From: Eulemur rufifrons
Lineage: Eukaryota; Chordata; Mammalia; Primates; Lemuridae
Reading direction: 5' to 3'
Assembly: GCF_041146395.1 (NCBI RefSeq)
Contig: NC_090989.1
Coordinates: 124,805,501 to 124,869,500 of the forward strand
DNA length: 64,000 bases
In this document: piece by piece, positions 13,022 through 25,329 of the stretch
How positions within the stretch are numbered: position 1 is the first letter of the stretch
Layout: each line of letters starts with the position of its first letter
Notes under the pieces: generated by a model
What the model was told of the DNA's origin: nothing
Seen by the model: the letters and a program-made list of their open reading frames with translations, nothing else
Databases searched by the model: none
Made by a program: the position numbers and the translations under genes

Positions 13022-15431
13022 CAGGGGTAGGGAACCTGCGGCCTAAAGGTTACAGATGGCCTTGTAGGTCCTTACATGCAGCCTTTTGACTGAATCCAAA
13101 TTTTATAGAACAAAGCCTTTTATTTTTATTAGTACATTTTTGTTCATCTTTTATATTTTTATTTTATTTTTAAAATGAACATATTTAAAATACAAAAGAA
13201 TAAAATAAGTTTCAATGAAATAATCCTCCCAGATTGACTGGCGCAAGTAGTACATTAGTAAACCACAAGGGCTAAATTGATGGCTGCTACACTCATGATT
13301 TAGTTCTAACTTCTCCCACCTGACTGGCACCACTACCACACGAGGCTGGTTGGTGGGAGTCTGTAGGGGTCGAGTACCCAGTCTGTTAATCAGCTTTTGA
13401 CAATGGTGCACTATGTTTCTGTTTGAAGTGGAATTTGTGAATAGTTGCACATTCTGTCTGCTTAACAGCTCATCATGTCAAAGAACACCAAAAGAACAAT
13501 GAAGGAAGAAAACAGATTTTTTAATGAGGATTGGGAATTGCAATATTATCTTGTTTCTGCTAAAGAGAAGATGATTTGCTTGCTTTGTGATACTGCAATA
13601 TCAATGTTAAAGAAATTCAATTCATCAGCATTATAACACTCATAAGGACCACAAATATTTTAAATTCCAGGGAGAGGCGCAAAAGGTTGTATTGTAGAAA
13701 TTAAAAGATGAAAAACAAAAGCAAAGACAATTCTTTCAAGCAGCAATAAGACTTGGAAATAATGCCACTGAAGCAACTTATAAAGTAGCTTGGGAAAAAA
13801 GAAAGCCATTCAGGGATGTAGAAATTGTGAAAGAATGCATTGTCGAAGTTGTAGGATGCTTAGACCCTGATAATATTTCAAAGTACAAACAACTGCCTCT
13901 TTCAAAGAGAACCATGACCAATCAGCAACATGAATTAGCTTTCAAATTAACAGAACAACTTCATGCAATACTTCAAAAGGAAAACATATATTATTCAATT
14001 GCTTTGGGTGAATCAACTGATACTACTGACTCCGTGCAGGTTTTATATAATACTTCATTCAGGCCAGAACTGAAGATTTTCTTTGCTACAAAGAGTTATT
14101 CTGGGTACCCTTGGGAATAGAACACGGAGAATAGATATCTTCAACAACCTTCAAGATAAATGTCATAAAGTTGGACTAAATTTGGTAAATTTAGTGAATG
14201 TATGTACAGATGGTGTACCTTCCATGACAGGAAAACTTCAAGGGTCTATTGCACAGATCAAAAAAAATATTAACAGATCCATATGCTTTCATTTCTTTTC
14301 ATTGTATCTTGCATCAGCAAAATCTCTGTGCTAAAGCTACTATTTTAGGTGACACTTTGTAACAAGTTATAAGTATTGTTACTATATTCATGCAAATGCA
14401 ACACAGGATCATCAGTTTCATAACATGCTAAAGTTGAAGATGAGGTGTCCAGTGTGGATTTGCATTTTATCATTCTAAAGTGCATTGGCTCTCACAGGGA
14501 CAGGTGATGGCCAAAATTTTATCTCTGTGAGAACAGATAGTAAAATCTTATGAAGAACGAAATCAGCAATGTGAATTATTGAAAGAGGATTTCTATTGAA
14601 ATGCAATGTTTCTGTGTTACATCATGTCAAATCAAAACCACTTGAGTATTTCTTCCCAAAGTAAAACTAAGTCTATATGTGATATGGAGCAAAAAAAAAA
14701 AAAAAATACAATCATTTAAAAAAAAAAAAAAGCTATCTTTTTTTCAAAACACTTCTTCTTCAAAAGGAAATTTCAGATGAACATTTTCCCCAGTTAGCAA
14801 AGGTCATTGATGATCAGGATGGATATATGTGAATCATCTGAACAATATGCAGCTGTTATAAGAAAATACAATGAAAGGTTCACTGACTTTGAGAATCATG
14901 ACATCACCAAGGCATCTAAAGAACTACAGATGGAATTGATTGAACTCTCAGCAGATGACATTTTATTAACAAAATCATTGTTTGACGCTAAGAAAGATCT
15001 GATTGAAATATGGAAAAATGTAGTAGAATACCCATGCCTTTGGCTACATGCCTGAAAAATGCTTTCTTGCTTTTCAACCACTTATTGCTGGGAATCTACA
15101 TTCTCCTACCTAACCCAAATCAAGATGCCCTTAAGGCCACAAATGGCAAATCCTAGAGGATCAGCTGAAACTGTAGACCTCCATGTTGCAACCAAAATAT
15201 TCAAATGTTTTCCAACAAAAAGCAAACACAACAAAGTCATTAAAAGGTTAGGTAACTTTAAAAGTCATAAATAGGTTTCATTTTTTGAAATTATTAAGTA
15301 GATAATGGTTAGATTTTTACAGAATAACGTACATTTTTATGTATATCTAATTGACATTTCTTGAATGTGGCCTTATTTGATTACAGCTAAATTAATGCAG
15401 CCTTCCACCATGAAAAGTTTCTCCACCCCTG
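13022..15431 (+). mobile_element. Charlie-type hAT DNA transposon, nearly full length, inactive
   Basis: The termini are CAGGGGTAGGGAACCT on the left and, reverse-complemented, CAGGGGTGGAGAAACT on the right. Inside, on the plus strand, are a BED-type zinc-finger start at 13475 (FNEDWELQYYLVSAKEKMIC, LLCD), a transposase catalytic region at 13827-14120 (YYSIALGESTDTTDSV), a following segment CTDGVPSMTGKLQGS, and a C-terminal dimerisation-like end near 15060-15150 (CWESTFSYLTQIKMPL). The frame is broken by stops and shifts, and the expected DESTD is GESTD. An 8-base target duplication could not be confirmed. Confidence 0.82.
13475..15274 (+). pseudogene. hAT transposase pseudogene
   Basis: Coding relic of the Charlie-type element. 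The BED finger runs from 13475 to a TAA after about 53 codons. Later pieces lie at 13827-14120, 14083-14334, 14807-15055 and 15059-15274 in changing frames. A-rich slippage tracts near 14690-14730 add to the damage. It resembles transposase-derived host genes such as GTF2IRD2 in the ESTD/TDG-MTGK blocks, but there is no sign of host use here. Confidence 0.7.
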
Positions 15432-15765
15432 CTCTAGATGCTCATGGAACTCAGCCATCATATTGTGAGGAAGACCAGACCACATGGAAAATCCACATGC
15501 AGGTGATCTGCCCACAGTCCTAGCTGGGGTCCCAGCCAACATCAACCACCAGACAGGTGAGGAAGGCTTAGAGATAACACGAGCTCCAGCCATCAAGCCA
15601 CACCACTAATGCCAAGTGAAGTGGAGATGAACTCTCCCACTGAGCCCAAATTACAGATTAGTGAACAAAATAAATGCTTTCATTGACTTAAGCCATAAAG
15701 TTTAAGATAATTTGCTACATAGCAACAGATAACTCAGCAACAGATAGATAACATTACCCCCAATA
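15432..15765 (+). mobile_element. MaLR-like LTR fragment
   Basis: The end (actgagcccaaattacagat, aaaataaatgctttcattga, cttaagccataaagtttaag) resembles the 3' part of MLT1-type LTRs. It was split by the hAT insertion. Subfamily not assigned. Confidence 0.45.
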
Positions 15766-15779
15766 AGACCATATGCGAA

Positions 15780-16316
15780 ATGACTGTCCTCCCCATTTCC
15801 TCTTGACTTCATTTATTCTACTCGTCTTTTTATTCACACCACTTTATTCATACTGTCATCTTCATTGCTGTTCCTTAAACAAAGCAGGTACATTTCCACC
15901 TTAGAGCCTTTGTGCTAGCTGTTGATTCTGCCTGGAATGACCTTGCCTCACATATCTACATAGCCCTTCAAGGGCAAGCCCTTCGCTTGTCTCTTTCAAG
16001 TCTTTGCTCAAATATCAACGCATCATTGGCATGCCCTGGCCACCTTTTCGATATTGAAACTTGCCCAAACCTCCCCCCAGCATGCTAGGTACCCTTAGCC
16101 TGCTATACTTCCATTTTTATTCCATAGCACTTGCACCTTCTAACACACTAAATTATTTATTACATTACTACTTCCTCATCCTGCTACTAGTTTGTAAACT
16201 TCACGAGGGCAGGGATTTTTTTTCCTTCATCCTTCACCGGTATATCCCAAGCTCACAGAAGATTTCTTAACACATAGTAAGTGCTCAGTAAATAGTTATT
16301 GAAGGAATAAATAATA
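15780..16316 (+). repeat. L2 LINE 3' end
   Basis: Shows the typical L2 3' features: ctttgctcaaatatcaacg, cacgagggcagggattt, and agtaagtgctcagtaaatag before gaaggaataaa. Confidence 0.65.
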
Positions 16317-17289
16317 CATATTACTTATTACATCCACCATTACAAGTTTCTCTCCAAGCCCCTGTACAGTTCTAAGGGTCAAAACCATGCTATTACCAAA
16401 GGACCTTGGGAATAAAATGAGACCAAACATTCTGACATTGCTTTTTAGTTTTCCCTGAGGAAAGTGATTAAGAAATCAAGACCAGGAGCCAGCCTGGGAT
16501 TTTCTTTTCCTAACAGAAGGAATTCTGATACAATTTCTGTTTTTCTGATAGATGAAAAAATTATGCTTTTACTCATAGATATATAATGAGTCCCCTGCTA
16601 TTTCTCAAAAAGGAGACTAACTCAGGTGGACACAGAATATGTTTTATTTTCCTTAATCAAGTGTCCTATGAAAATGACATCAGATCATTTGTCCTGGATT
16701 TGTTTCTGAGGAATTTCTGGATTACTACAATGCATAAGATGTAACTCAACAGCATAAAACATAAACATACACTTTAATGAATATATATAAAGTGAACAGC
16801 TATGGAAATACAACTCTGATAAAAGAATAAAACATTATCAGAATGCATGTTTCTCTTCCTAGTCCCAACCAACTTCCTCTGCAAAAGGATTACAGACTGG
16901 GGTCCCCAGAACACAGTCTCTGAAACAGAGATTAGCACGTGGGGGACGTTTATAAGGGAGGGCCCTTGAAATAACACCTGTGGAAGGGAAGGGAAGAAAG
17001 CAGAAGTAGGGAGGGAGAGAAGTTGAGCTGTGGTGCCGTCCAAATGAAGGCCTCAGCCAACCCCACAGGCAACTCTGGAATGGCCTGCAGAGTTGTCCTA
17101 AATTGTGGTGCTGGGCCTATTTGACTCAGTCATTCAATGCATCTGCCATGGAAGGATGTGAATTTCCCTCCAGGTGAGGATATCCCCCGTGAGGGCTGAC
17201 TTCTGAAGGTCACCTCCTGGCAGCACTCACAGCAACTGGAAGAACAAGTTCTTCACTCCTGAAGGGGGATGTAGCCAACACATCACATC
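16317..17289. other. No gene; unassigned
   Basis: Includes a GC-richer stretch (16880-17230) that may be an LTR remnant. No conserved protein frame seen. Confidence 0.35.
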
Positions 17290-17559
17290 CTCCACTACAT
17301 TGCCATCTGGTTTCCATGGTAACCACATCTGTAGGTTTGTTTCTAGTTTTACCACATAAGAGATAACAGCATCACTTATTTTTGCCTGTTTTTGAAGCTT
17401 AGATAAATGAAATCTTACTGTATGCATATTTCTGTGTTTTTCTCTTTCTCTCAAAAATATATTTTTTAAGATTCATCCATGTAGCTCATTATTAATTCAG
17501 CTTAATTTATCCATTTTCATTGCTGTACCCCTTCTTTTAATGTACCACAGCATATTCAC

Positions 17560-17569
17560 TCATTTCACT
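17560..17569 (+). repeat. Target-site duplication, left copy
   Basis: tcatttcact, identical to 19518-19527, bordering the nested L1. Confidence 0.8.
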
Positions 17570-17807
17570 TTTTTTTTACTTTTTTATATTTTATTTAAAA
17601 ATTTTTTTCCTTTAACTTTTATATCCACTTAATTTTTAATGACCATTTACATATTGAATTATAAAGTAATTTCAAAATCAATAAATTAGACAAAATTATA
17701 TTTTACAAAATACTTATATCTTATAACTTTTTTTTATTTCAGCTTATTATGGGGGTACAAAAGTTCAGGTTGTATATATTGCCCATGTCCCGCCCATCCC
17801 CTGGAGT

Positions 17808-18000
17808 CAGAGCTTCAAGTGTTCCATTCCCCAGACAGTGCGCATTGCACTCATCATGTAGTTATACCCCCATCCCCTGCCCCCACCCCCTCATCCCCCC
17901 AAGTCAGAACATTCAAGCAGGACCATTCCCCAGATGGTGCACAATGCACTCATCATGTAGGTATACACCCATCCCCTCCCTCCACCCCCCATCTCAGTCC
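17808..18000 (-). repeat. Two tandem ~98-bp units within the L1 3' UTR
   Basis: Unit one begins agtcagagcttcaagtg, unit two begins agtcagaacattcaagc (17900). Both contain tgcactcatcatgtag and a C-rich 'cccatcccct' end. Confidence 0.75.
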
Positions 18001-18250
18001 GATACCCAATTGGTGTTATTCCCAAATGTGCACTTAGGTGATGATCAGGGAAACCAATTTGTTGGTGAGTACATGTGGTGCTTGTTTTTCCATTCTTGGG
18101 ATACTTCACTTAATAGAATGGGTTCCAACTTTCTCCAGGAGAACAAAAAGGATTCTATATCACTGTTATTTCTTATAGCTGAGTAATACTCCATGGTATA
18201 CATATACCACACTTTACTAATCCACTCATGAATTGATGGGCATTTGGGCA

Positions 18251-19517
18251 ACCAAGTGGGCTTCATCCCAGAGATGCAGGGATGGTTTAACATATGCAAA
18301 TCTATAAATGTAATTCACCACATAAATAGAAGCAAAAATAAAGACCATATGATCCTCTCAATAGATGCAGAAAAAGCATTTGACAAAATTCAACGCCATT
18401 TTATGATAAGAACACTTAACAAAATAGGCATAGATGGGACCTACCTAAAAATGATACAAGTCATATATGACAAACCCACAGCCAACATCATACTGAATGG
18501 GGAAAAATTGAAAGCACTCCCACTTAGAACTGGAACCAGACAAGGCTGCCCACTGTCCCCATTACTTTTCAACATAGTATTGGAAGTCCTTGCAAGAGCT
18601 ATCAGGCAAGAGAGCAGAATCAAGGGAGTCAAAATAGGGAAAGAAGAGATCAAACTCTCACTCTTTGCTGATGATATGATGTTATATCTGGAAAACCCCA
18701 AGGATTCAACGAAGAGACTCCTGGAATTGATCAATGAAATCATTAAAGTCTCAGGTTACAAAATCAATACACACAGATCAGAGTCATTCATATACGCCAA
18801 TAACAGTCAAACAGAGAACCAAATTAAGGACTCAATATCCTTCAAAATAGCAACAAAGAAAATAGAATACCTAGAAATATATTTAACTAAAGAGGTAAAG
18901 GACCTCTATAGGGAGAACTACGAAACACTGAGGAAAGAAATTGCAGAGCATGTAAATAGGTGGAAAACCATACCATGCTCGTGGATCAGAAGAATCAATA
19001 TTGTTAAAATGTCTATACTACCCAAAGTGATCTACAGATTCAATGCAATCCCTATTAAATTACCAACATCATTTTTCACAGGTATAGAAAAAATAATTTT
19101 ACACTTTGTATGGGCTCAGAGAAGACCCCGTGTAGCAAAAGCAATTTTAAGCAATAAAAACAAAATGGGAGGTATTAATTTGCCAGACTTCAAACTATAC
19201 TACAAGGCTACGGTTCTTAAAACTGCTTGATATTGGCACAAGTGCAGGGACACAGACCAGTGGAACAGAACAGAAAATCCAAATATAAAACCATCCTCAT
19301 ATAGCCATCTAATCTTTGACAAAGCAGACAAAAACATACTCTGGGGACAAGAATCCTTATTCAATAAATGGTGCTGGGAAAATTGGATGTCGAAGACTGA
19401 AACAGGACCCACAGCTTTCACCTCTCACAAAAATCAAATCACGGTGGATAACAGACTTAAACCTTAGGTGTGTAACTATTAGAATTCTAGAAGAGAATGT
19501 AGGAAAGACTTTTACAG
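18251..19517 (+). pseudogene. LINE-1 ORF2 reverse-transcriptase fragment (inverted 5' part)
   Basis: An open stretch to 19230 encodes the L1 reverse-transcriptase core: [32 protein letters not shown] and the catalytic box [11 protein letters not shown], then the thumb region to VLKTA. It stops at a TGA where a Trp codon is expected (AW). The remainder to 19517 continues in broken frames. No promoter, no ORF1, no endonuclease; it cannot move by itself. Confidence 0.9.
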
Positions 19518-19527
19518 TCATTTCACT
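19518..19527 (+). repeat. Target-site duplication, right copy
   Basis: tcatttcact, identical to 17560-17569. Confidence 0.8.
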
Positions 19528-19770
19528 CTTAATGGATGTGAGGGTTGTTCACAATTTGGGAATTTCAAAAAATGCTGCTGAGAACAGCATTCATGAATGT
19601 GTATATATCTGGGTGATCATGCACATGAGTTTCTGGTGTATATGATTAAGAGTAAAATTGCTCATTCACAGTATTTAAATTTTTAATTTTACTAGAAAAC
19701 ACCAAAATGTTTTCTGATCTTTGCTCCCAACAGCCATGTTTGAGAGTCCCCATTTCTCTACATCTGTATT

Positions 19771-20464
19771 TCCAGGGACAGGCTTGGTAATGCTGCAGTA
19801 ACAACCCCCTAATTTCAGTGTCTTACAACAACAAGGGCTTCCTTGTCAGTCATATTTCCTGTCCATCATGGTCAGCCATTGAATGACCACTGCAGGCTCC
19901 AGACCAGACTGATGGAGCAGGCTCTATCCGTAACATTGCTAGTCTCTTAGACTGTTTTACTTTTCCAGATACATATTCATATTATGTACAAATAGAAGCA
20001 AAAATAAAGATGTTACTTCTTTCTTTCCAATTCTTCTGCTTCTAAATGCTTATTCTAACTTATTTGTATTGGTGTTTTATATATTTTGAGGCTATATTAT
20101 TAGATGAATACAAATATATAATTTTTATTTATTTTTTATTATTAGCAATTGATGCTAGGTCAGACAACTGATCAACAGACTACTAGCTAAGTGTGGACAC
20201 ATGAGCAGGCTCAGCCAAAACTTTTATCAAATAATAATGACCTCAAAACTTAGTGTTTTAAAGCAACAGCCATTTATTTAGGTCATTATTTTGTGGGTCA
20301 GCAATTTGGGTTGAGTTCAGCTGGGTGGTTCTTCTGTCCTTAACCAGGCTTGCTTCTATTAGCTGCCTAAGATAAGAGATGACCTAAAGAAAGAACAATT
20401 TTATTTGAAGAAGTTAGAAAGAATATAAAGGGGCAAGAAATATTTCTCTCATCTCCAATCCTTT
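19771..20464. other. No gene; MaLR-like LTR pieces
   Basis: 19785-19960 and 20225-20345 look like antisense MaLR-type LTR ends (cagtaacaaccccctaattt; aaaacttagtgttttaaagc). Subfamily not assigned. Confidence 0.4.
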
Positions 20465-20600
20465 CAGTCAGAAAAGACCAAAGCCCAGAAAAATGAAGTA
20501 TCTTATGTGAAGTCACCAGGAAAGTCAGGGAGAGAAACCAATGCTGAATTCAGATGCCCCAGTCTTGCTATTTCCCATAAGAACATAATCCCAACATTGA
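20465..20600 (-). repeat. MIR SINE, antisense
   Basis: Weak MIR resemblance (aagtcaccaggaaagtcag, ctgaattcagatgcccc). Confidence 0.4.
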
Positions 20601-20949
20601 ATCTCCAGCTGTACTTAAAAATATACCTTAGAAATTATTCAAAAGTTAAAGGAATAACCTCCCATGAGGCCAAAATAGGGCAGAAATTAAACAAAGGAGA
20701 AAACCTGAAGAGTACCTAGTCAGCATTATGTCCACTCAGCAGAGCTCAGGAAAAACCCCTGTACGTATTTATATACTTTGATACATAGCTGGGAACCATG
20801 TTCTGAGTCTAGCAATCCTATACTCTTCAACTTCCTAGGATCAATGAAATCCACTATATTTTTTAAAGTGAAAAGCAGACACTTCACATAATGATTAAAA
20901 ACTTTAAACTTTGCAGAGTGAACCAAGCAGATGCCACATCAGTTCAAAA

Positions 20950-21080
20950 CACATTTTAATCCTAATTGTAGGCTGCCAATTGATTCATTGTGTGACACTT
21001 GATATCACTTGACCTTTCTGGATCTTTATTCTTTGATCAGAAAAATTAATATCCCCCAAAGCAGTGCAAGGTGATAATTA
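20950..21080 (+). repeat. MIR SINE
   Basis: Weak MIR core (tgtgtgacacttgatatcac, gacctttctggatcttt). Confidence 0.4.
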
Positions 21081-23094
21081 ATAAGATAACAGATCCAAGA
21101 CAGAATTTAAAAACACATGAACCTATTTCCTCTTGACTGATGGGGGCAGATGACCTGATGTCTGAAGTAAGTGCAGAACAGAAATAAATGAGAAGCCTAC
21201 AAAGCAAAGAGTCTTTCTAGAGCAAGAGATGTAGAAGGAAAGCAAGTGTCAGGATGGTTGGGGTATATTTCTAACAGTCTTTGAAATAGCAGAGTTTAAA
21301 AATCAGCACTAAAAGGAGATGTGCCCAGTCGTGTGCTGGATGGGGGACTCTGAGGAAGAGGCTCATGGCCTTATAAAGAGATTAATGGGAAAATGGTATG
21401 AATATGGTGGGAAAAGGGCAAAAGGAGAAGGGTGAATGAGAGCTGAGCTGGGTTTTCACACAGATAATGAATATGGTACATAATAGGTACCTAATAAGTA
21501 TTTTTAAATAAATGAAATATAGACATTTCCCACAGAAGTATCATCAAGGGCAACAGCATGAGTGGAAGGAATATGGCATTTCCAGGAAATTGTATTGCTC
21601 AAGTGAAAAGTTGGAGAGACAGAACAACAGCCATAATCAGCGAGGCTAGAGATGGATGCAGAGACCAGATCTCTGAGGCATTGAGTGACACACAAATGCT
21701 TTTGAGTATGTTCTGTTGGATTTGGGAAGCTAGGGAAATTTGAAAACAGAATCCAAAAGAACATTCCAAGCAGAGAAAGTATGATGGACGTGGTGTGTGC
21801 CACTCAGAGCCTGCTTCAAGGAAGGACTTGCCCCATCTGCTATGAGTGCTATTGGCAGAAAGCCTTCAGCTGGACCTCTCTGAAGTCTGCCACAACTCAG
21901 AGCTGCCGCATCCATGGGCATGCTCTTCTGTGCAGCCCACATCCAATGCCTGATGGAAGCAGGGAGTTCAGGCCCAGCTATGTCAGCCCACCCTGGGCAA
22001 CTCTGACGAGCCCTTTTAGCTCCAGGGCCCCCCGTGGGGTTAGCTGAGGCTGTCATCAGGAATGACCTACACTGCCATTCAACTTCTCTTTCCATCCATT
22101 CCTGCTTCTACCCAGGCCAGAACCACAGGGCAGGGGTGGAAAGTAGAATGAATCTGAGTCAGAGGTCAAAGGTGTCCTCCCACCCCTGTGGCTCTGACCT
22201 TCAGAATTCTCTGGAACAAATGGAGTACAGTAAAAGGAGCCCTGCTCTCAAGATCAAAAGGAGTTCAAGGCCAGTTTCTGTTACGGGTCGGAGTCAAACC
22301 ACATCAATTCTCTAAGATAGTTTCCTCATCCCCCAGAACATTCAAGATTTGGTGGTGGAAGTGGACAAACATATGAGATAAAATGAGAAAGTGCTTTATA
22401 AACTGTATATACAAGAGTGGGTATGAATATTAAAACAATAGATCATTGTTTCTGCCCCTTGACTATATTGTCTCTGTACCTCAGGATTTATGGAATAAGG
22501 TTTTTGCTGGGAGTAAGGAGAGCTCCATGGAATGGTTATACTGCCACCTAGTAAACGTAGGGAGAACAGCAGTTGGACCTCACAGATGTTCCCAGGATGG
22601 GAATAACCAACACCAACAACCAATTTTAACAGTCCTCTTATTATTGAATTTTTGCCTTGGAGTTCCCAACTCCTGGACATAGGAAGGGAAAGGTGGGTGT
22701 AAGAAGTGGAAAATAGATCACACCCCAAATCAAATACCATCCTCAGGATAGTTGAGTTTGGCCCCTTTATACCCAGCCAGCTGAGCATATACCTAAGAGA
22801 GAAATGCATACACACACCTGTACAATGAGCAGCTCTGCCAAGTAAGATGGAGCATCTTCCATTTTATTCCCATGAAAAATAAGTTACATGTAGTGTGCTA
22901 AGGAAGAAAAAAAAGACAGTATATCCAAGCATTAGGAAAAAACTTGGATTATACCAAAACGGATACCTTTGGGAGAAAAGATTATAGGTGGTCCTTATTT
23001 TTTTTCATGTGCATTTCTGTGTCTTACAGATTTGCTACCATGAACACATAGTCATCCTTTTGTTTTAATATAAAAAATTTTTTGAAAAATAGAA
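21081..23094. other. No gene; unassigned intergenic DNA
   Basis: Several frames of 60-140 codons occur on both strands around 21500-22820 and overlap one another. None has a domain or splice context I recognise. A somewhat GC-rich block at 21790-22060 may be an LTR or old repeat. Confidence 0.35.
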
Positions 23095-23099
23095 TAAAA

Positions 23100-23282
23100 A
23101 ATTTAATGTTGGGGGAGAGGAGATGGGTGTACACATACATAATGAGTGCAATGCACAGTGTCTAGGGGATGGACACGTTTGAAGCTCTGATTCGGGGGGG
23201 CTGGGGGGCAAGAGCAATATACATAACCTAAACTTTTGTACCCCTACAATAGGCTGAAATAATAATAATAAAAAAATTTTTT
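23100..23282 (+). mobile_element. Strepsirrhine-type L1 3' UTR and tail, 5' truncated
   Basis: Contains cataatgagtgcaatgcaca, aacttttgtacccctacaat and ggctgaaataataataataa. It is the sense version of the 3' UTR seen antisense at 17728-18000. Confidence 0.85.
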
Positions 23283-23299
23283 AAGTGTAACAATAATTA

Positions 23300-23500
23300 T
23301 CAATAATTAAATACTATGTGCAAGGTACTGACAGTACTTTATATATATTATCCTGTAAGGGCCTGATAATATTTTTATATTATGTGTTGTTATTCCATTT
23401 TTATAAAAAGATGTTAAAGTTTAGAGATGTTAATATCATATTCAAAGTTTAAAGCTAGTAACTGGTAACTTATGGCTAGGATTCAAACTTAATTTATTTA
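23300..23500 (-). repeat. MIR SINE, antisense
   Basis: Order of MIR blocks in reverse: atactatgtgcaaggtactg, ttattccatttttataaaaa, agctagtaactggtaac, aggattcaaac. Confidence 0.55.
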
Positions 23501-24176
23501 ACTTTATTACACACCATCTTAAATCAAATGTTGCTTCATCCCAGCTGAAAAGGGAAATGAAGGGGGAGAAAAGTACAATAATTTCTTTGAATCAGTCCAG
23601 CTATCATTAATATTTGTATCAAATCAAATCTTAGAATAAAAATTGTTTATATTTCAAAATCTAAAACTAAACATATGTATAAGAGAAGTAGCTAAAATGA
23701 GTATGAGATAAGGGAGAAAGGGGTAGAATCAAGCACAGAACTAAAAATTAAAAATAAGAGTGATTACTCTGGGACAGTCATATACATGCTAAAGCAATTT
23801 TAGGCTGAATGCAAAAAAATGTATAGTTTTTCTTTCCAGAATTGTAGGAATGAGAAAAAGATTTGTTTTTTGTTTTGGATGACAAGTCTTCCACGTGCTT
23901 CCTGATAACTGAACAATAATATCATTTCTACATCTATTCCCTTAAAATAAAACATTATATATCATTTCATTCTTTCAGAATTCCTACTTTTTAGGTTATA
24001 ATTTATTTGTCTTAATTTATCTAATTACAAATTAGAATGTTTTATAATGAGTAGCATATACTCATTACAGAAAACATAGTAACAAAAAAAATGTAAAAAG
24101 AAACAAATTATCCATAATCCTACCTCATGGGTATGAAAATCATTAATATTCTGGTTTATTTCCTTCCAGTATATTT
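23501..24176. other. No gene; AT-rich, unassigned
   Basis: Only A/T-rich sequence with no frame of interest. Confidence 0.4.
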
Positions 24177-24193
24177 CTATATGTTTGGTTTTT
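24177..24193 (+). repeat. Alu target-site duplication, left copy
   Basis: ctatatgtttggttttt is repeated exactly at 24524-24540. Confidence 0.85.
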
Positions 24194-24523
<330 letters not shown>

Positions 24524-24540
24524 CTATATGTTTGGTTTTT
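24524..24540 (+). repeat. Alu target-site duplication, right copy
   Basis: Exact copy of 24177-24193. Confidence 0.85.
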
Positions 24541-24725
24541 ATATGTGTAATATATACATATATTACGTAAAATACATATCTATTACACATTTAAAAAATT
24601 TTAATGTTTCTTTGAACATTTTGTATAAAGCTGGTTCCATCCTACCTGCTGTGTCATTGGACTGTGTGGTAGAACACACAGATCACAGAAATCACAGTTA
24701 TGGAACCAGGATCTTGTCAGAGTGT

Positions 24726-24750
24726 TCTCTCTTTCTCTCTCTCTCTCCCC
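24726..24750. repeat. (CT)n low-complexity run
   Basis: Short CT-rich tract with one TTT interruption. Confidence 0.85.
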
Positions 24751-24955
24751 TTCACTCCATGAGCATGTGTGCACTAAGTAAAGGCCATGTGCACAGAGAG
24801 AAGATAGTTATCTACAAGCCAGGAAAAGAGCCCTCAGCACTTTGATCTTGAACTTCTAGCCTCCAGAACTGGGAGGAATAAATTTCTGTTTAGCCACTCA
24901 GTCTGTGGTATTTTGTTATGGCAGCTCCAGCTGACTAATATATGATCTCACAGAA
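24745..24955 (+). mobile_element. MLT1-like LTR 3' end (ERVL-MaLR)
   Basis: Typical end: acttctagcctccagaactg, ggaataaatttctgtttagc, ggtattttgttatggcagct, gactaatata. Solo, old. Confidence 0.6.
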
Positions 24956-25329
24956 GTCCCAAGCCAGGCATCTTCAATACCCTGCAGCTCCCTCCACATG
25001 GTTCCCAATTCTACCTGGAAGTGGGCCCAAGGTCACAGGCCTAGAGAATCAAGCCACGAGGCAGAGGAAGACCTTGCAAAAAACATAATTGTTCTCAATA
25101 TCTATATCACAAAATGTTTCTTCCATGGTGACTCTAAACCTTTCGCTGCATCTTTGCATTGACAATGTCAGCCTCAATTGTTTAATCCCCATGTTTTGAA
25201 GGACAGAATTCATTATAATTGATGCCAAAGAATTGGTCCCATGGAAGTCACTGTTGTCTCTTCATCAACTGCTATGTCATAAAGTATAGCACAGAGTACG
25301 AGGAGCAGGAATCACGCAGTCTCACACCA

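Larger units (their letters stand above)
17570..19517 (-). mobile_element. Nested strepsirrhine-type LINE-1, 5' inverted, with 3' transduced segment
   Basis: Read on the minus strand: 18250-17728 is the ORF2 end and 3' UTR up to a first A-tail (17735-17728). About 140 bases of unrelated AT-rich DNA follow, then AATAAA (17595-17590), a second A-tail (17585-17569) and the target duplication. The 5' part, 18251-19517, is inverted and carries reverse transcriptase in plus orientation. Some 600-700 bases of ORF2 between the two parts are missing. This is the pattern of twin priming plus 3' transduction. Confidence 0.82.
17290..19770 (-). mobile_element. Old antisense L1 that hosts a younger nested L1
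   Basis: Host pieces are 17290-17569 and 19518-19770 (aatggatgtgagggttgttc, aatgctgctgagaacagc). Removing the insert and one copy of the duplication restores a continuous host sequence. Confidence 0.65.

Noticed and set aside
13014..15439. 8-base target duplication of the hAT element
   Set aside because: Left ttccacgt and right ctctagat do not match; it may have decayed or the ends may be misplaced.
18441..18743. 100-codon minus-strand frame
   Set aside because: Antisense shadow of the L1 reverse-transcriptase frame.
21780..22060. GC-rich block with overlapping frames suggesting a processed pseudogene
   Set aside because: No recognisable protein and no poly(A) or duplication; left unassigned.
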